From contig JBMNQH010000008.1 of NCBI GenBank assembly GCA_050944035.1, positions 54,681 through 118,680 of the forward strand: a stretch of DNA of 64,000 nt, given 5' to 3'. Position 1 is the first letter of the stretch. Every line of letters begins with the position of its first letter. The notes under the pieces were generated by a model. It was not told the DNA's origin, did not search any database, and saw only the letters and a program-made list of their open reading frames with translations. A program made the translations under genes and the position numbers. The stretch comes from JBMNQH01 sp050944035 (lineage in GTDB: Bacteria; Bacillota; Clostridia; Oscillospirales; Oscillospiraceae). Positions 1 to 8,540 of the stretch are shown piece after piece.

Positions 1-117
1 CAGCTTGATGTTCCGGATGGACAGTATCGGATCTATTCAGAAGCTGGAGAATTCCTAACCCTGTCTGCGGTGAAAAGTGGTACAGCGATACAGATAAAAA
101 GTTTTTTTGAGGTATAG
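1..117 (+). CDS. truB: C-terminal end of tRNA pseudouridine synthase B (partial)
   Basis: The first 38 codons of frame 1 form an open end (QLDVPDGQYRIYSEAGEFL...) closed by TAG at 115-117, three bases before ribF. The segment resembles the small C-terminal beta domain of TruB, which makes pseudouridine 55 in the tRNA T loop. The truB-ribF order is common in Firmicutes, and that neighbourhood carries much of the call. No catalytic residue is inside the window, so the identity is an inference from a short tail plus context. Confidence 0.6.
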   Translation, partial: QLDVPDGQYRIYSEAGEFLTLSAVKSGTAIQIKSFFEV

Positions 118-120
118 GAT

Positions 121-1017
121 ATGGAATCAAACGAAAAATACGTATTGGCGCTCGGATTTTTTGACGGTGTTCACCGCGGGCACTCTGCATTGATGGAGAT
201 GACAAAGCGGCGCGCCAGGGAATTGAGTGCAGAGCCGGGCGTTCTGACCTTTGACGCGCATCCGGATACCTTAGTAAGAGGGGTAGAAGTTCCTCTGATC
301 ACCAATGCTGCCGGTCGAATTGATATTCTGAACCGGATTTATGGCATTGAAAAGGTTGTATTTTTGCATTTTGATGACCATACAATGAAGATGGCACCGG
401 AAGATTTTGTCTTATGGCTGCGGGATGATCTGCATGCCGTACATCTGGTCGTTGGCCATGATTTCCATTTCGGCTATAAGGGTAGGGGAAATCCGGAATT
501 TTTAATGCGGTTCTGTAAAGAGCACGGTATGGGCGTGGATGTGATTCAAAAGGTTTCCATTGGGAATTTTACCATCAGTTCTACCTATATCCGCCAGCTG
601 TTGCAAGCAGGGGACATTGAACGTGCAAACGAATTCCTTGGGCATCCCCATACGTTGATTGATACCGTTCGCTATGGCTATAAAATTGGCCGCACAATTG
701 AAACGCCAACCATTAATATGCGCTTCCCCGAAGGGGTACTTGTACCGCCCTATGGTGTGTATGCCACAAAGGTTGTGTTGGATGATGGGGAACATATCGC
801 AGTTACTAATGTCGGTGTTCGTCCCACGTTTGGAGACAGCTTTGGTGTAACGGTAGAGAGTTATATACTGGATTTCAACGCCAATTTGTATGGCAGACAG
901 GTTCGTGTTGAATTTTATCGCTTCTTGCGTCCGGAAATGAAATTCGATACGCCGGAAGCATTGAAAGCGCAGATCCAGAAAGACGCGGAAGATGCAAGAG
1001 CCTGTTTTGAAAACTAG
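121..1017 (+). CDS. ribF: Bifunctional riboflavin kinase / FAD synthetase
   Basis: A 298-residue protein of normal family length. The N-terminal nucleotidyltransferase (FAD synthetase) domain shows GFFDGVHRGH at residues 12-21, the HxGH-type adenylylation motif. The C-terminal riboflavin kinase domain starts near residue 180 and shows GRTIETPTINM (about 190-200) followed by PYGVYAT. Together they convert riboflavin to FMN and then FAD in the cytoplasm. It begins three bases after the truB stop, so the two are probably co-transcribed, and it ends at a strong hairpin shared with birA. Confidence 0.95.
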   Translation: MESNEKYVLALGFFDGVHRGHSALMEMTKRRARELSAEPGVLTFDAHPDTLVRGVEVPLITNAAGRIDILNRIYGIEKVVFLHFDDHTMKMAPEDFVLWLRDDLHAVHLVVGHDFHFGYKGRGNPEFLMRFCKEHGMGVDVIQKVSIGNFTISSTYIRQLLQAGDIERANEFLGHPHTLIDTVRYGYKIGRTIETPTINMRFPEGVLVPPYGVYATKVVLDDGEHIAVTNVGVRPTFGDSFGVTVESYILDFNANLYGRQVRVEFYRFLRPEMKFDTPEALKAQIQKDAEDARACFEN

Positions 1018-1080
1018 TGGAGAAATGTACATTTGAACAATTATACAAATATGGAAAAATATTTGTATTTCCTATAAAAA

Positions 1081-1119
1081 GCAGAAGGACAAGTCAACGA
1101 CTTGTCCTTCTGCTTTTTT
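1081..1119. terminator. Bidirectional terminator between ribF and birA
   Basis: A perfect 15-bp stem (1081-1095 with 1099-1113, loop AAC) is followed by T6 on the plus strand and preceded by an A-rich run that serves the minus strand. It sits between the convergent ends of ribF and birA. Confidence 0.9.
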
Positions 1120-1127
1120 ATAAAATA

Positions 1128-2126
1128 TCAGTCTGGAAGATATCCATATAATCCGCGGACTGAGACTTCGCCAGACCGGACGGTTTCCACAGCGCCATCT
1201 TTATGCTGCACAACGAGGCCGAAATCGTCATCGATATCCATTGCAAATGCAGGTTCTGCTGTTCCGCGACGAAGAATCTGAACCTCCTTTCCCAGGGTAA
1301 GACAATCTCTGCGGTACGTTTCAAGGTAGGTGCTGGTGTCATTTTGCAGAAGGGAGGCATAGAGACGATCCAGTTCGACAATCAAGGCCGCCGCGATCTG
1401 CGGACGAGAAACAGGATGTCCCAACTCCATGGAAAGAGAAGTGGCCACTTTTCGTACCTCTTCCTGGAAATCAGAAGCCTGCTGGTTGACGTTGATACCA
1501 ATTCCCATAACAAGGGATTGCAGTGCGCCACTTTCACTTTCAAGAGAAAGCTCTGTCAGAATGCCGCAGATCTTTTTTCCATTCAGTACAATATCATTGG
1601 TCCATTTGATTTGTGGACGAATGCGGCAAACGGTTTCAATGGTATTGCAGACAGCTACGCCACAGAGTGCGGTTATACACATAACGGAAGCAGGAGACAG
1701 ATCCGGTTTGATCAATACGGAAAGAAATACACCGGCATCGGTGGACTGAAAACTTCGGCCCATTCGTCCCTTTCCAGCGGTCTGCTGGGAGGAAATGACA
1801 ACGGTGCCATCTGGCATGGATTCATGTTGACGGCAGTAGGTATTTGTGGAATTGATGGTATCAAAACAAAGAATGGTTCCCCCGACGCGAGTGGTTGCCG
1901 GCAGATAGCTGCGAATTTCCCGTTCACAGAGGTGTTCTGGTGTGGCGAGCAGCCGATAGCCCTGCCCGGATTGCGCCTCGATGGTATAGCCTTCCTTCCG
2001 GAGCGCGTCGACAGCTTTCCAGATTGCAGCGCGGGAAATTCCCAATTGTTGGCTGATTTCTTCTCCGGACAAATAACCGTCTGTATGCTGATTTAACAAT
2101 GTATAAACGCGTTCTTTACTCATCAC
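1128..2126 (-). CDS. birA: Biotin-protein ligase / biotin operon repressor BirA
   Basis: A 332-residue protein with an N-terminal winged helix (about residues 1-60, SGEEISQQLGISRAAIWKAV) and a biotinyl-AMP-forming ligase domain. GKGRMGR at 118-124 is the biotin/ATP loop, and KWTNDIVLNGKK (174-185) carries the catalytic lysine region. It attaches biotin to carboxylase/decarboxylase carrier proteins and, as biotinyl-AMP-bound dimer, represses biotin genes. The start is ambiguous: GTG at 2126 or ATG at 2123, both behind AGGAGG (2140-2135). It is divergent from bioY, with a matching BirA operator in the gap. Confidence 0.95.
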   Translation of the reverse strand: MMSKERVYTLLNQHTDGYLSGEEISQQLGISRAAIWKAVDALRKEGYTIEAQSGQGYRLLATPEHLCEREIRSYLPATTRVGGTILCFDTINSTNTYCRQHESMPDGTVVISSQQTAGKGRMGRSFQSTDAGVFLSVLIKPDLSPASVMCITALCGVAVCNTIETVCRIRPQIKWTNDIVLNGKKICGILTELSLESESGALQSLVMGIGINVNQQASDFQEEVRKVATSLSMELGHPVSRPQIAAALIVELDRLYASLLQNDTSTYLETYRRDCLTLGKEVQILRRGTAEPAFAMDIDDDFGLVVQHKDGAVETVRSGEVSVRGLYGYLPD

Positions 2127-2175
2127 ATAACATACCTCCTGTGTATTTTATCCAGTATAGCATGCTTACGCTTAA

Positions 2176-2229
2176 CCGTCAACCACATTGAAAATTCTGG
2201 TTGACAGAAAAAAGAGTTCATGATATCCT
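2176..2229 (+). promoter_or_regulatory. bioY promoter overlapped by a BirA operator
   Basis: CCGTCAACC (2176-2184) and GGTTGACAG (2199-2207) form an inverted repeat with a 14-bp spacer, the half-site and spacing type known for BirA operators. The right half contains the -35 box TTGACA (2201-2206). A -10 box TATCCT (2224-2229) follows after exactly 17 bp. Bound BirA would therefore cover the -35 region of bioY. Sequence match is direct; binding is inferred. Confidence 0.85.
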
Positions 2230-2261
2230 TTCGTTAACCAAAACAAGAACGGAGGTTTACC

Positions 2262-2801
2262 ATGAAAACAAAAACCTTAATTTTAACTGCATTGTTTACA
2301 GCTCTGACCGCGATTGGAGCCTTTATAAAGATTCCATTTGCATTTTCTTCGATTACGCTGCAATTTTTCTTCACAGCGCTTGCCGGTGTTCTGCTCGGTG
2401 CAAACTATGGTGCCCTGTCCCAGTTGGTTTATGTGGTTCTCGGTCTGATCGGTTTGCCGATTTTTACCATGGGCGGAGGGATCAGCTATGTATTCTATCC
2501 GACGTTTGGATTTTTAATTGGACTGGTTCCGGCTGCTTGGGTGATCGGAAAGTTGGCTGAGAAGCATAAAGGAACAGTTGGTTTGATTGTATCCTGTTTC
2601 GTCGGCCTTGCGGTATTGTATGTGATTGGTTTGCCTTATATGGCGTTGATTCTCAATGGTTATATGGGGAAGGGAATGGATTTCTGGGCAATCTGTATGG
2701 CCGGAATGATCCCGTTTCTCCCTGGAGACTGCGTTAAGATTGTTGTCACAGCATATTTGGGGAAGCATTTGCTGCCTCGAATTCAAACCATCTTAAATTA
2801 A
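2262..2801 (+). CDS. bioY: Biotin transporter BioY (ECF substrate-binding subunit)
   Basis: A 179-residue, very hydrophobic protein with about six membrane segments. It has typical BioY features: the N-terminal ALFTALTAIGAFIKIP, the loop GGGISYVFYPTFGFLIG and the C-terminal PGDCVKIVVTAYLG. It binds biotin in the membrane and normally works with the shared ECF energising module, which is not in this window. The start is ATG with GGAGGT at 2251-2256. Its promoter overlaps a BirA operator, which fits the adjacent birA. Confidence 0.93.
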   Translation: MKTKTLILTALFTALTAIGAFIKIPFAFSSITLQFFFTALAGVLLGANYGALSQLVYVVLGLIGLPIFTMGGGISYVFYPTFGFLIGLVPAAWVIGKLAEKHKGTVGLIVSCFVGLAVLYVIGLPYMALILNGYMGKGMDFWAICMAGMIPFLPGDCVKIVVTAYLGKHLLPRIQTILN

Positions 2802-2810
2802 CTGAAAAAA

Positions 2811-2850
2811 GCACAGGACGGACGTTAAACAAACGTCCGTCCTGTGCTTT
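2811..2850. terminator. Bidirectional terminator after bioY
   Basis: A perfect 16-bp stem (2811-2826 with 2832-2847, loop AAACA), A-rich before and TTTTATTAT after. It is shared by bioY and the convergent exonuclease gene. Confidence 0.9.
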
Positions 2851-2864
2851 TATTATCATCATTA

Positions 2865-3872
2865 TTATTTGAATTCGGACTTCTGCGCAGCAACCACCGG
2901 TGCGGATTTTCGGCCGGTACGATTGCGTTTTCTGGCACGCCGTCGATTCTTTGAGGCTTTGGTGGTATAAAAATTCTGCATGGTTTCGTCTGCACGATAG
3001 ACGATACGATTGGCACACCAGAGTCCGTTTTCTGCGTGCCGGAATTTAAGGCGTACAAGAAAATTAGCGTGTTCCGGACAGGTGCAAAGCGACATATACC
3101 GTTTGTCTCCCTGGTTTACCCAACGGGTGCTTTTGAGTACAGCACCACAGTCCGGGCAGGGGATCTCCACCAGATTGGTATCAGCAAAAGCATCTGCGCG
3201 CTGTGTGTAGTTGCCGAAGCAATCCCATGCGACGGGGGGAGGAGCATCATCCGATGCGTGAGGAAGGGCTGCGTGGCGTTTTTCCAGATCGCGCATCGCA
3301 TGATCATAATTTTCAATGCCGGTCGGCATGTCCAGTTTGGTACAGATGAGCGCGGTGTTATACGCATCGCCGAGTGCATCATGTGCCGTTCTGGTTTGGA
3401 CAATATCAAACTCTTCCATTGCAGTTTTTAGTGCTTTCTGATTCCGTCCGCCATCGGTCTGCACGTTATAAATAAGCTGTAAATTGATCCAACCGGAAAT
3501 CCAATCCCAATCCAGATCGTGGATGATAATATTTTGTTCCATAATATCTTTGTCGTCGCAACCCCAGGTGATAAAGGTACAATCGTCCCCACACCAGGCG
3601 CGGAATGACTCGATGACAGAAGTAAAATCTCCGCCGCGAGAGAGACGCTCTTTATCAAATCCCGTAAGCTTTTTTACGCGGGAATGCATCCGACGAAAGT
3701 AGATAGGCTTAATATCAGCTTGAAATTCCTCTCCGACCTGAAAGTCCTCCGTCAGCTTGACAGCACCGATTTGAATGATCTCACCGCGGAGCCGAATCGG
3801 GAGTTTGTTAAAAATAGAGGATTGCGCCGACATGGCCTGATTCCACTCGAGATCGAGCACGACATAATGCAT
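2865..3872 (-). CDS. DEDDh-type 3'-5' exonuclease with C-terminal Cys cluster
   Basis: A 335-residue protein. The N-terminal exonuclease fold shows DLEWN (D7, E9; Exo I), TWGCDDKDIMEQN (about 103-114; Exo II) and AHDALGDAYNTALI (H164, D169; Exo III), the four acidic residues plus histidine of the DEDDh family (ERI1/KapD-like). Beyond residue 210 lies a second part with CPDC (239-242) and LCTCPEH (262-268), a plausible zinc ribbon, and a basic tail rich in Arg and Lys. Both suggest nucleic-acid binding. Substrate (RNA or DNA) cannot be told from sequence. The start has AAAGGA about 10 bases upstream. Confidence 0.85.
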   Translation of the reverse strand: MHYVVLDLEWNQAMSAQSSIFNKLPIRLRGEIIQIGAVKLTEDFQVGEEFQADIKPIYFRRMHSRVKKLTGFDKERLSRGGDFTSVIESFRAWCGDDCTFITWGCDDKDIMEQNIIIHDLDWDWISGWINLQLIYNVQTDGGRNQKALKTAMEEFDIVQTRTAHDALGDAYNTALICTKLDMPTGIENYDHAMRDLEKRHAALPHASDDAPPPVAWDCFGNYTQRADAFADTNLVEIPCPDCGAVLKSTRWVNQGDKRYMSLCTCPEHANFLVRLKFRHAENGLWCANRIVYRADETMQNFYTTKASKNRRRARKRNRTGRKSAPVVAAQKSEFK

Positions 3873-3969
3873 GGATAACCAATCCTTTCAAAATCTACAT
3901 ACCAATCATTAGTGTAACACATATTATTATAAAATGCACTTCTTTTTTCTAACAGGATGATTTCTTTGT

Positions 3970-3998
3970 TTGCAAGACAAGGGGTAGCGTGCTATAAT
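3970..3998 (+). promoter_or_regulatory. Promoter for ddl-murF
   Basis: TTGCAA (3970-3975), 17-bp spacer, TATAAT (3993-3998). It lies about 55 bp before the ddl start. Confidence 0.75.
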
Positions 3999-4053
3999 AT
4001 AATGACTTTATATTGTCAATGCTGTCGGATCTTTGAAGGAGCGTGATTTCTCT

Positions 4054-5091
4054 ATGAATATTATTGTACTATGTGGCGGCCTCAGTATGGAGCGGGATGT
4101 TTCTATCACCAGCGGAACGCAAGTCGCAAAGGCTCTGCGGGCGTGCGGGCATAACGCGGTTTTGGTAGATCTTTTTTCCGGTTATGCAGGCACTTATGAC
4201 AACCCGTCCGAAGTGTTTGCGCGAGTTCAGGAAGAACAAAGCTTCCATGTGTCAGAGAGCACAGATGAACTGGAGGCATTTCGTGCAGCTGCCATTGCGG
4301 AAAACAAGCCGGTTATCGGGGAACACGTGATAGAACTCTGCCGCGCAGCAGATATTACATTCCTTGCGCTTCATGGAGAAGACGGTGAAAATGGTAAGGT
4401 GCAAGCAGCGCTGGATCTTGCCGGCGTCAAATACACCGGCGGCGGGTATTTGGGCAGTGCACTTGCCATGAACAAGGAATTGACCAAAATTCTGTTGCAG
4501 CATGCCGGAATTGCGACACCGATGGGGATCATTGTACACAAGGATGATACTTCCTATGCCAACGTTGGATTTCCCTGTGTTGTCAAGCCTTGCTCTGGCG
4601 GTTCCAGTGTCGGCACCTCTATTGTACAAAATGAGGAAGAGTATCTTCCAGCATTGGAGTTGGCTTTTCGATTTGAGGACAGCATTGTCGTGGAAACCTT
4701 TGTCAAAGGACGCGAGCTGACAGTTGGTGTGCTTGGCAATACAGCGATGCCCGCGATTGAGATCATTCCAAAGACGGGATTTTATGATTATAAAAACAAG
4801 TATCAGGCAGGCATGACCGAGGAACTCTGTCCGGCACCACTGACCGAGGAAGAAACCAAAGCTGTTCAGAACTTGGCTGTCCGCGTAAAAGAAGTTTTGA
4901 TGGTTGATGTCTACTGCCGTGTGGATTTTCTGCTGGATGATGCCGGACGTTTCTACTGTCTGGAGGCCAATACACTGCCGGGTATGACGCCGACCAGTCT
5001 GCTCCCGCAGATGGCCGCAGAGATGGGAATGCATTTTGGAGAACTCTGCGAGAAGATTATGGAACTCTCTCTAAGGAAGTACGAAGCATGA
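4054..5091 (+). CDS. ddl: D-alanine--D-alanine ligase (housekeeping)
   Basis: A 345-residue ATP-grasp ligase that joins two D-Ala for peptidoglycan precursors. Seen: the N-terminal glycine-rich IVLCGGLSMERDVS, FLALHGEDGENGKVQ, PCVVKPCSGGSSVGTS (ATP binding), the omega-loop region FYDYKNKYQAG, and the C-terminal CLEANTLPGMTPTSLLPQ. The FYDYxxKY form is the ordinary Ddl type, unlike the second ligase at 45479. An upstream TTG at 4033 would sit in the ribosome site AAGGAG (4036-4041), so ATG 4054 is preferred. The stop overlaps the murF start (ATGA). Confidence 0.94.
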   Translation: MNIIVLCGGLSMERDVSITSGTQVAKALRACGHNAVLVDLFSGYAGTYDNPSEVFARVQEEQSFHVSESTDELEAFRAAAIAENKPVIGEHVIELCRAADITFLALHGEDGENGKVQAALDLAGVKYTGGGYLGSALAMNKELTKILLQHAGIATPMGIIVHKDDTSYANVGFPCVVKPCSGGSSVGTSIVQNEEEYLPALELAFRFEDSIVVETFVKGRELTVGVLGNTAMPAIEIIPKTGFYDYKNKYQAGMTEELCPAPLTEEETKAVQNLAVRVKEVLMVDVYCRVDFLLDDAGRFYCLEANTLPGMTPTSLLPQMAAEMGMHFGELCEKIMELSLRKYEA

Positions 5092-6455
5092 GAAATATGA
5101 CCATTGCCGCGATCACAGAGGCCTGTGACGGTCAGTACTGTGGTCCAAAAGCATGGCTCGATCGGGAGATCAGCTGTGTGGTTCGTGATAGCCGTGAAGT
5201 AGAACAGAATGCCATGTTTGCTGCATTTGCCGGTGCAAAATTTGATGGACATGATGCCATTCCGAAAGCCTTGGCGGATGGTGCCCTCTGTTGCCTCGGT
5301 GAACGGGGTGGGGAACAGGGAGCATCCGTCATTGAAGTGCCATCTACAGGGAAAGCAATGCAGGACATTGCAGCCTATTATCGTGAGCAGTTTACAATTC
5401 CGGTGGTTGGGATTACCGGCAGCGTTGGAAAAACCTCTGCAAAGGAAATGATTTCTGCGGTTCTTTCTCAGCGATTCTGCACGATGAAAACCCATGGGAA
5501 TTTGAACAATGAGCTCGGTGTTCCGCTGACCTTGTTTTCCCTGCGTGATGCGCATGAGGCTGCGGTTGTAGAGATGGGCATTTCTGATTTTGGAGAAATG
5601 CGTCGTCTTACTGCTATGGTTCGTCCGGATATTGCAGTGTTTACTGCCATTGGAGACGCCCATCTGGAACAGCTTGGTGATCGAGCAGGGGTCTTGCGGG
5701 CAAAATCTGAGATTTTGGAAGGAATGCGGGCAGATGGAACCGTGATCGTCAATGGAGACGATGTCTATTTGCGTACATTGGACTGTGTACAGAAAAAGAT
5801 CACCTTTGGCATGGGTGCAGACTGTGATGTCCGTGCGGAACAGATTGAAAACCGCGGAGTGGATGGTATGTTCTGCGTTATTGTCAGCGATGACCACCGG
5901 ATTGAGGCAACGATTCCAGCCTTTGGAGAGCATATGGTATATGCCGCGCTGGAAGGTGCAGCCGTCGGTTTGCTTTTGGGGCTGTCGGACGAAGAGATTG
6001 CCCGCGGCATTGCATCGTTCCGGGTGGTCGGAAGCCGTGCCAGAACAATTGTTTGCAATGGGTATACCATTGTGGATGACTGCTATAATGCCAATCCGGT
6101 TTCGGTAGCTTCGGGCCTTCGTTCGATTTCCATGGTGAAAGCGAAACGCCATGTTGCCCTGCTCGGCGATATGCTGGAGTTGGGAAAAAATTCGAAGCGG
6201 CTACATTATGAAACCGGTATTGTAGCGGTGAATGCCGGGTGTGATCTTTTGATTACCTTTGGCGACGAAGCGCGGTATATTGCAAAAGGTGCCATGGAAA
6301 CACGTCGTGCGAATCTTGTTCGCTGCTTTTTGGATCGGGAAGCGCTGCGAAAAGCATTGCCGGATTTGATTCAACCAGGTGACGTTATATTGATTAAAGC
6401 CTCACATGGGATGCACTTTGAGGAATTTACTGCACTTCTGTCCGAGAAAAGATAG
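5088..6455 (+). CDS. murF: UDP-N-acetylmuramoyl-tripeptide--D-alanyl-D-alanine ligase
   Basis: A 455-residue Mur ligase of normal length. The P-loop GITGSVGKTS is at about 108-117, the THGNLNNELGVPLT motif follows near 134, and DDCYNANPVSV near 330 is typical of MurF. It adds the D-Ala-D-Ala made by the upstream ddl to UDP-MurNAc-tripeptide. It starts within the ddl stop codon (ATGA), so the two are translationally coupled. A terminator follows directly. Confidence 0.96.
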   Translation: MRNMTIAAITEACDGQYCGPKAWLDREISCVVRDSREVEQNAMFAAFAGAKFDGHDAIPKALADGALCCLGERGGEQGASVIEVPSTGKAMQDIAAYYREQFTIPVVGITGSVGKTSAKEMISAVLSQRFCTMKTHGNLNNELGVPLTLFSLRDAHEAAVVEMGISDFGEMRRLTAMVRPDIAVFTAIGDAHLEQLGDRAGVLRAKSEILEGMRADGTVIVNGDDVYLRTLDCVQKKITFGMGADCDVRAEQIENRGVDGMFCVIVSDDHRIEATIPAFGEHMVYAALEGAAVGLLLGLSDEEIARGIASFRVVGSRARTIVCNGYTIVDDCYNANPVSVASGLRSISMVKAKRHVALLGDMLELGKNSKRLHYETGIVAVNAGCDLLITFGDEARYIAKGAMETRRANLVRCFLDREALRKALPDLIQPGDVILIKASHGMHFEEFTALLSEKR

Positions 6456-6460
6456 ATGAA

Positions 6461-6496
6461 AAATACAGCTTTCACGGAAGTGAAAGCTGTATTTTT
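6461..6496 (+). terminator. Terminator after murF
   Basis: A perfect 15-bp stem (6461-6475 with 6480-6494, loop GGAA) ending in a T run. Confidence 0.9.
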
Positions 6497-6568
6497 GACT
6501 TATGATAATATCAGAGTGGAAATATGGAATTTTGTTGTCAAAAGAATAACAATTCTTTGAAAATGCTA

Positions 6569-6597
6569 TTGAAAAATATTTGGAACTATGCTATAGT
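6569..6597 (+). promoter_or_regulatory. Upstream promoter of the pckA leader
   Basis: TTGAAA (6569-6574), 17-bp spacer, TATAGT (6592-6597). A transcript would start near 6604 and meet a hairpin terminator after about 90 bases, long before pckA. Confidence 0.7.
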
Positions 6598-6649
6598 AAC
6601 TTCAGCAGACAGAACGATATCTGTTCTATCGCTCGATTGATCCAAATTT

Positions 6650-6695
6650 GCTAATGGTTTCTGTGCTGGCCCACAGAGTCGATTAGCCTTTTTTT
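6650..6695 (+). terminator. Terminator/attenuator inside the pckA leader
   Basis: A two-part stem, GCTAAT (6650-6655) with ATTAGC (6682-6687) and, inside it, CTGTG (6661-6665) with CACAG (6672-6676), is followed by T7 (6689-6695). Upstream at about 6610-6626 is a small hairpin AGAAC/GTTCT. From the promoter at 6569 this would give a roughly 90-nt RNA. It could be a stand-alone small RNA or a conditional leader of pckA. No riboswitch family was recognised. Confidence 0.65.
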
Positions 6696-6713
6696 GGGTC
6701 ATCGAACTGGACT

Positions 6714-6879
6714 GACCAATTTTGGTCGGTGTCAATTTGACCTGAAGACATGGAAGGAGTGTTATGCCGGTTTTGTGCGCTTCGTCTATTTTTTTGAAAA
6801 ATCGACAAACACTTTTTCAGATTGTTCTATAGTTCTCAATGTCAAATTATGGTATAATGTTTCCCGTGAGAAATCACGG
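6714..6879 (+). promoter_or_regulatory. Proximal pckA control region: two palindromes and an extended -10 promoter
   Basis: Two inverted repeats stand close together: GACCAA-TT-TTGGTC (6714-6727) and GTCAA-T-TTGAC (6731-6741). Further down, TGGTATAAT (6850-6858) is an extended -10 box without a good -35. A small leader hairpin CCGTG/CACGG follows (6864-6879). The palindromes look like operator sites for a dimeric regulator. The factor is unknown. Confidence 0.55.
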
Positions 6880-6938
6880 TTTAACATACCCGCTAACAAG
6901 TTGTTTATAAAAACAATATTTTTATGGAGGTTATTTCT

Positions 6939-8510
6939 ATGGAAACCTATGGTCTGGAAAAACTGGGCATCATTAATCCCTCTGCTGTTTATCGCAATCT
7001 TTCTGTTGCTGCACTGACTGAGCATGCGCTCCGTCGCGGCGAAGGTACTCTGAGCAACACCGGTGCTCTCGTTGTAAAGACCGGCAAGTACACCGGCCGT
7101 TCCGCACAGGATAAGTACATCGTTGACTCTCCCGAAGTCCATGACGAAATCGCATGGGGCAGCGTTAACAAGCCCTGCACGCAGGAAATGTTCGATGCCA
7201 TCTATGAAAAGGCAATCGCTTACCTGCAGAACAGAGAAATCTTTATCTTCGACGGTATCGCAGGTGCAGATCCCGCATCTGCACAGTCTTTCCGCATTGT
7301 AAATGAACTCGCTTCTCAGAACCTGTTCATCCATCAGCTTCTCCGCCGTCCCACTGCTGAACAGCTTGCAAACTTCTCCGAGGACTTCACCGTTATCGCA
7401 GTTCCCGGCTTCAAGTGCACTCCTGAGCGCGACGGTATCCGTGAAGGATCTGAAGCTGCTATCATGATCGACTATGTAAAGAAGATCGTTCTCATTTGCG
7501 GCTCTCAGTATGCAGGCGAAATCAAGAAGTCTGTATTCTCCGTCATGAACTATCTGCTGCCCAAGATGGATATCTTCCCGATGCATTGCTCTGCAAACGT
7601 CGGCCATGACAACGACTCCGCACTGTTCTTCGGTCTGTCCGGCACCGGCAAAACTACCCTGTCTGCAGACCCCAACCGTAAGCTCATCGGCGATGATGAA
7701 CACGGCTGGTCTGATAACTCCGTATTCAACTTCGAAGGCGGCTGCTATGCAAAGTGCATCAACCTGTCCGCTGAGAAGGAGCCCGAAATCTACAATGCAA
7801 TCAAGTTCGGTGCATTGGTTGAAAACGTCGTTATGGACGAAGAGACCCGCGAATTTGACTTTGATGATGACACTCTCGCAGTGAACAGCCGCGTTGGCTA
7901 TCCTGTAGAGTTTATCCCCTCTGCCGACCTCTCCGGTATGGCTCCCGCTCCCAAGACTGTTATCTTCCTGACTGCTGATGCATACGGCGTTCTGCCCCCC
8001 ATCTCCAAGCTGGATAAGAACCAGGCGATGTACTACTTCGTATCCGGTTTTACTTCCAAGCTGGCCGGCACTGAGATCGGTATCATCGAGCCCGTTCCCA
8101 CTTTCTCCACCTGCTTTGGCGAACCTTTCCTTCCCTTGGATCCTTCTGTCTATGCAAATATGCTGGCTGAGAAGATCGAAAAGTCCGGCGCAAATGTTTA
8201 CCTCGTAAACACTGGCTGGAACGGCACCGGCAAGCGTACCAAGCTCGCTTATACCCGTGCAATGATCACTGCAGCTCTGACCGGCAAACTCGACGAGGCA
8301 GAGACCGTTATTGATCCTTACTTCGGTCTGACTGTTCCCACCTCCTGCGACAATGTTCCTTCCGAAATCCTGATTCCCGCTAACACTTGGGAAGACAAGG
8401 CTGCTTACGATAAGGCCGCTAAGGAACTGGCAAACCTGTTCGTAGAAAACTTCAAGAAGTATGAGCATATGAGCGATGAGATCATCGCAGCTGGCCCCAA
8501 GGCTTTCTAA
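6939..8510 (+). CDS. pckA: Phosphoenolpyruvate carboxykinase (ATP)
   Basis: A 523-residue enzyme interconverting oxaloacetate and PEP with ATP/ADP in the cytoplasm. Seen: the kinase P-loop GLSGTGKTTLSAD (about 231-243), LIGDDEHGW with the Mg/Mn-binding aspartates, and the FTSKLAGTEIG and NTGWNGTGKR motifs of the ATP-type family. ATG 6939 is chosen over the in-frame ATG at 6924, because GGAGG (6926-6930) lies inside that extension with perfect spacing to 6939. Codon use differs from the neighbours (dominant CTG, CTC, AAG, TCC, GTT), as expected for a very highly expressed gene. A long, multi-promoter leader precedes it. Confidence 0.97.
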   Translation: METYGLEKLGIINPSAVYRNLSVAALTEHALRRGEGTLSNTGALVVKTGKYTGRSAQDKYIVDSPEVHDEIAWGSVNKPCTQEMFDAIYEKAIAYLQNREIFIFDGIAGADPASAQSFRIVNELASQNLFIHQLLRRPTAEQLANFSEDFTVIAVPGFKCTPERDGIREGSEAAIMIDYVKKIVLICGSQYAGEIKKSVFSVMNYLLPKMDIFPMHCSANVGHDNDSALFFGLSGTGKTTLSADPNRKLIGDDEHGWSDNSVFNFEGGCYAKCINLSAEKEPEIYNAIKFGALVENVVMDEETREFDFDDDTLAVNSRVGYPVEFIPSADLSGMAPAPKTVIFLTADAYGVLPPISKLDKNQAMYYFVSGFTSKLAGTEIGIIEPVPTFSTCFGEPFLPLDPSVYANMLAEKIEKSGANVYLVNTGWNGTGKRTKLAYTRAMITAALTGKLDEAETVIDPYFGLTVPTSCDNVPSEILIPANTWEDKAAYDKAAKELANLFVENFKKYEHMSDEIIAAGPKAF

Positions 8511-8540
8511 GATTGGTTTTCTGAATCTAATGATCAAAAA

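Noticed and set aside
502..1032. Long minus-strand open frame opposite ribF
   Set aside because: It is the shadow of a well-supported gene; no ribosome site and no recognisable protein motif.
4953..6152. 399-codon minus-strand frame opposite murF
   Set aside because: Antisense shadow of murF with low-complexity, His/Cys/Arg-rich translation.
6601..6700. pckA leader as a known riboswitch
   Set aside because: Conserved cores of common classes (SAM, TPP, FMN, ZTP, c-di-GMP, T-box) were not found; only hairpins and a T run are seen.
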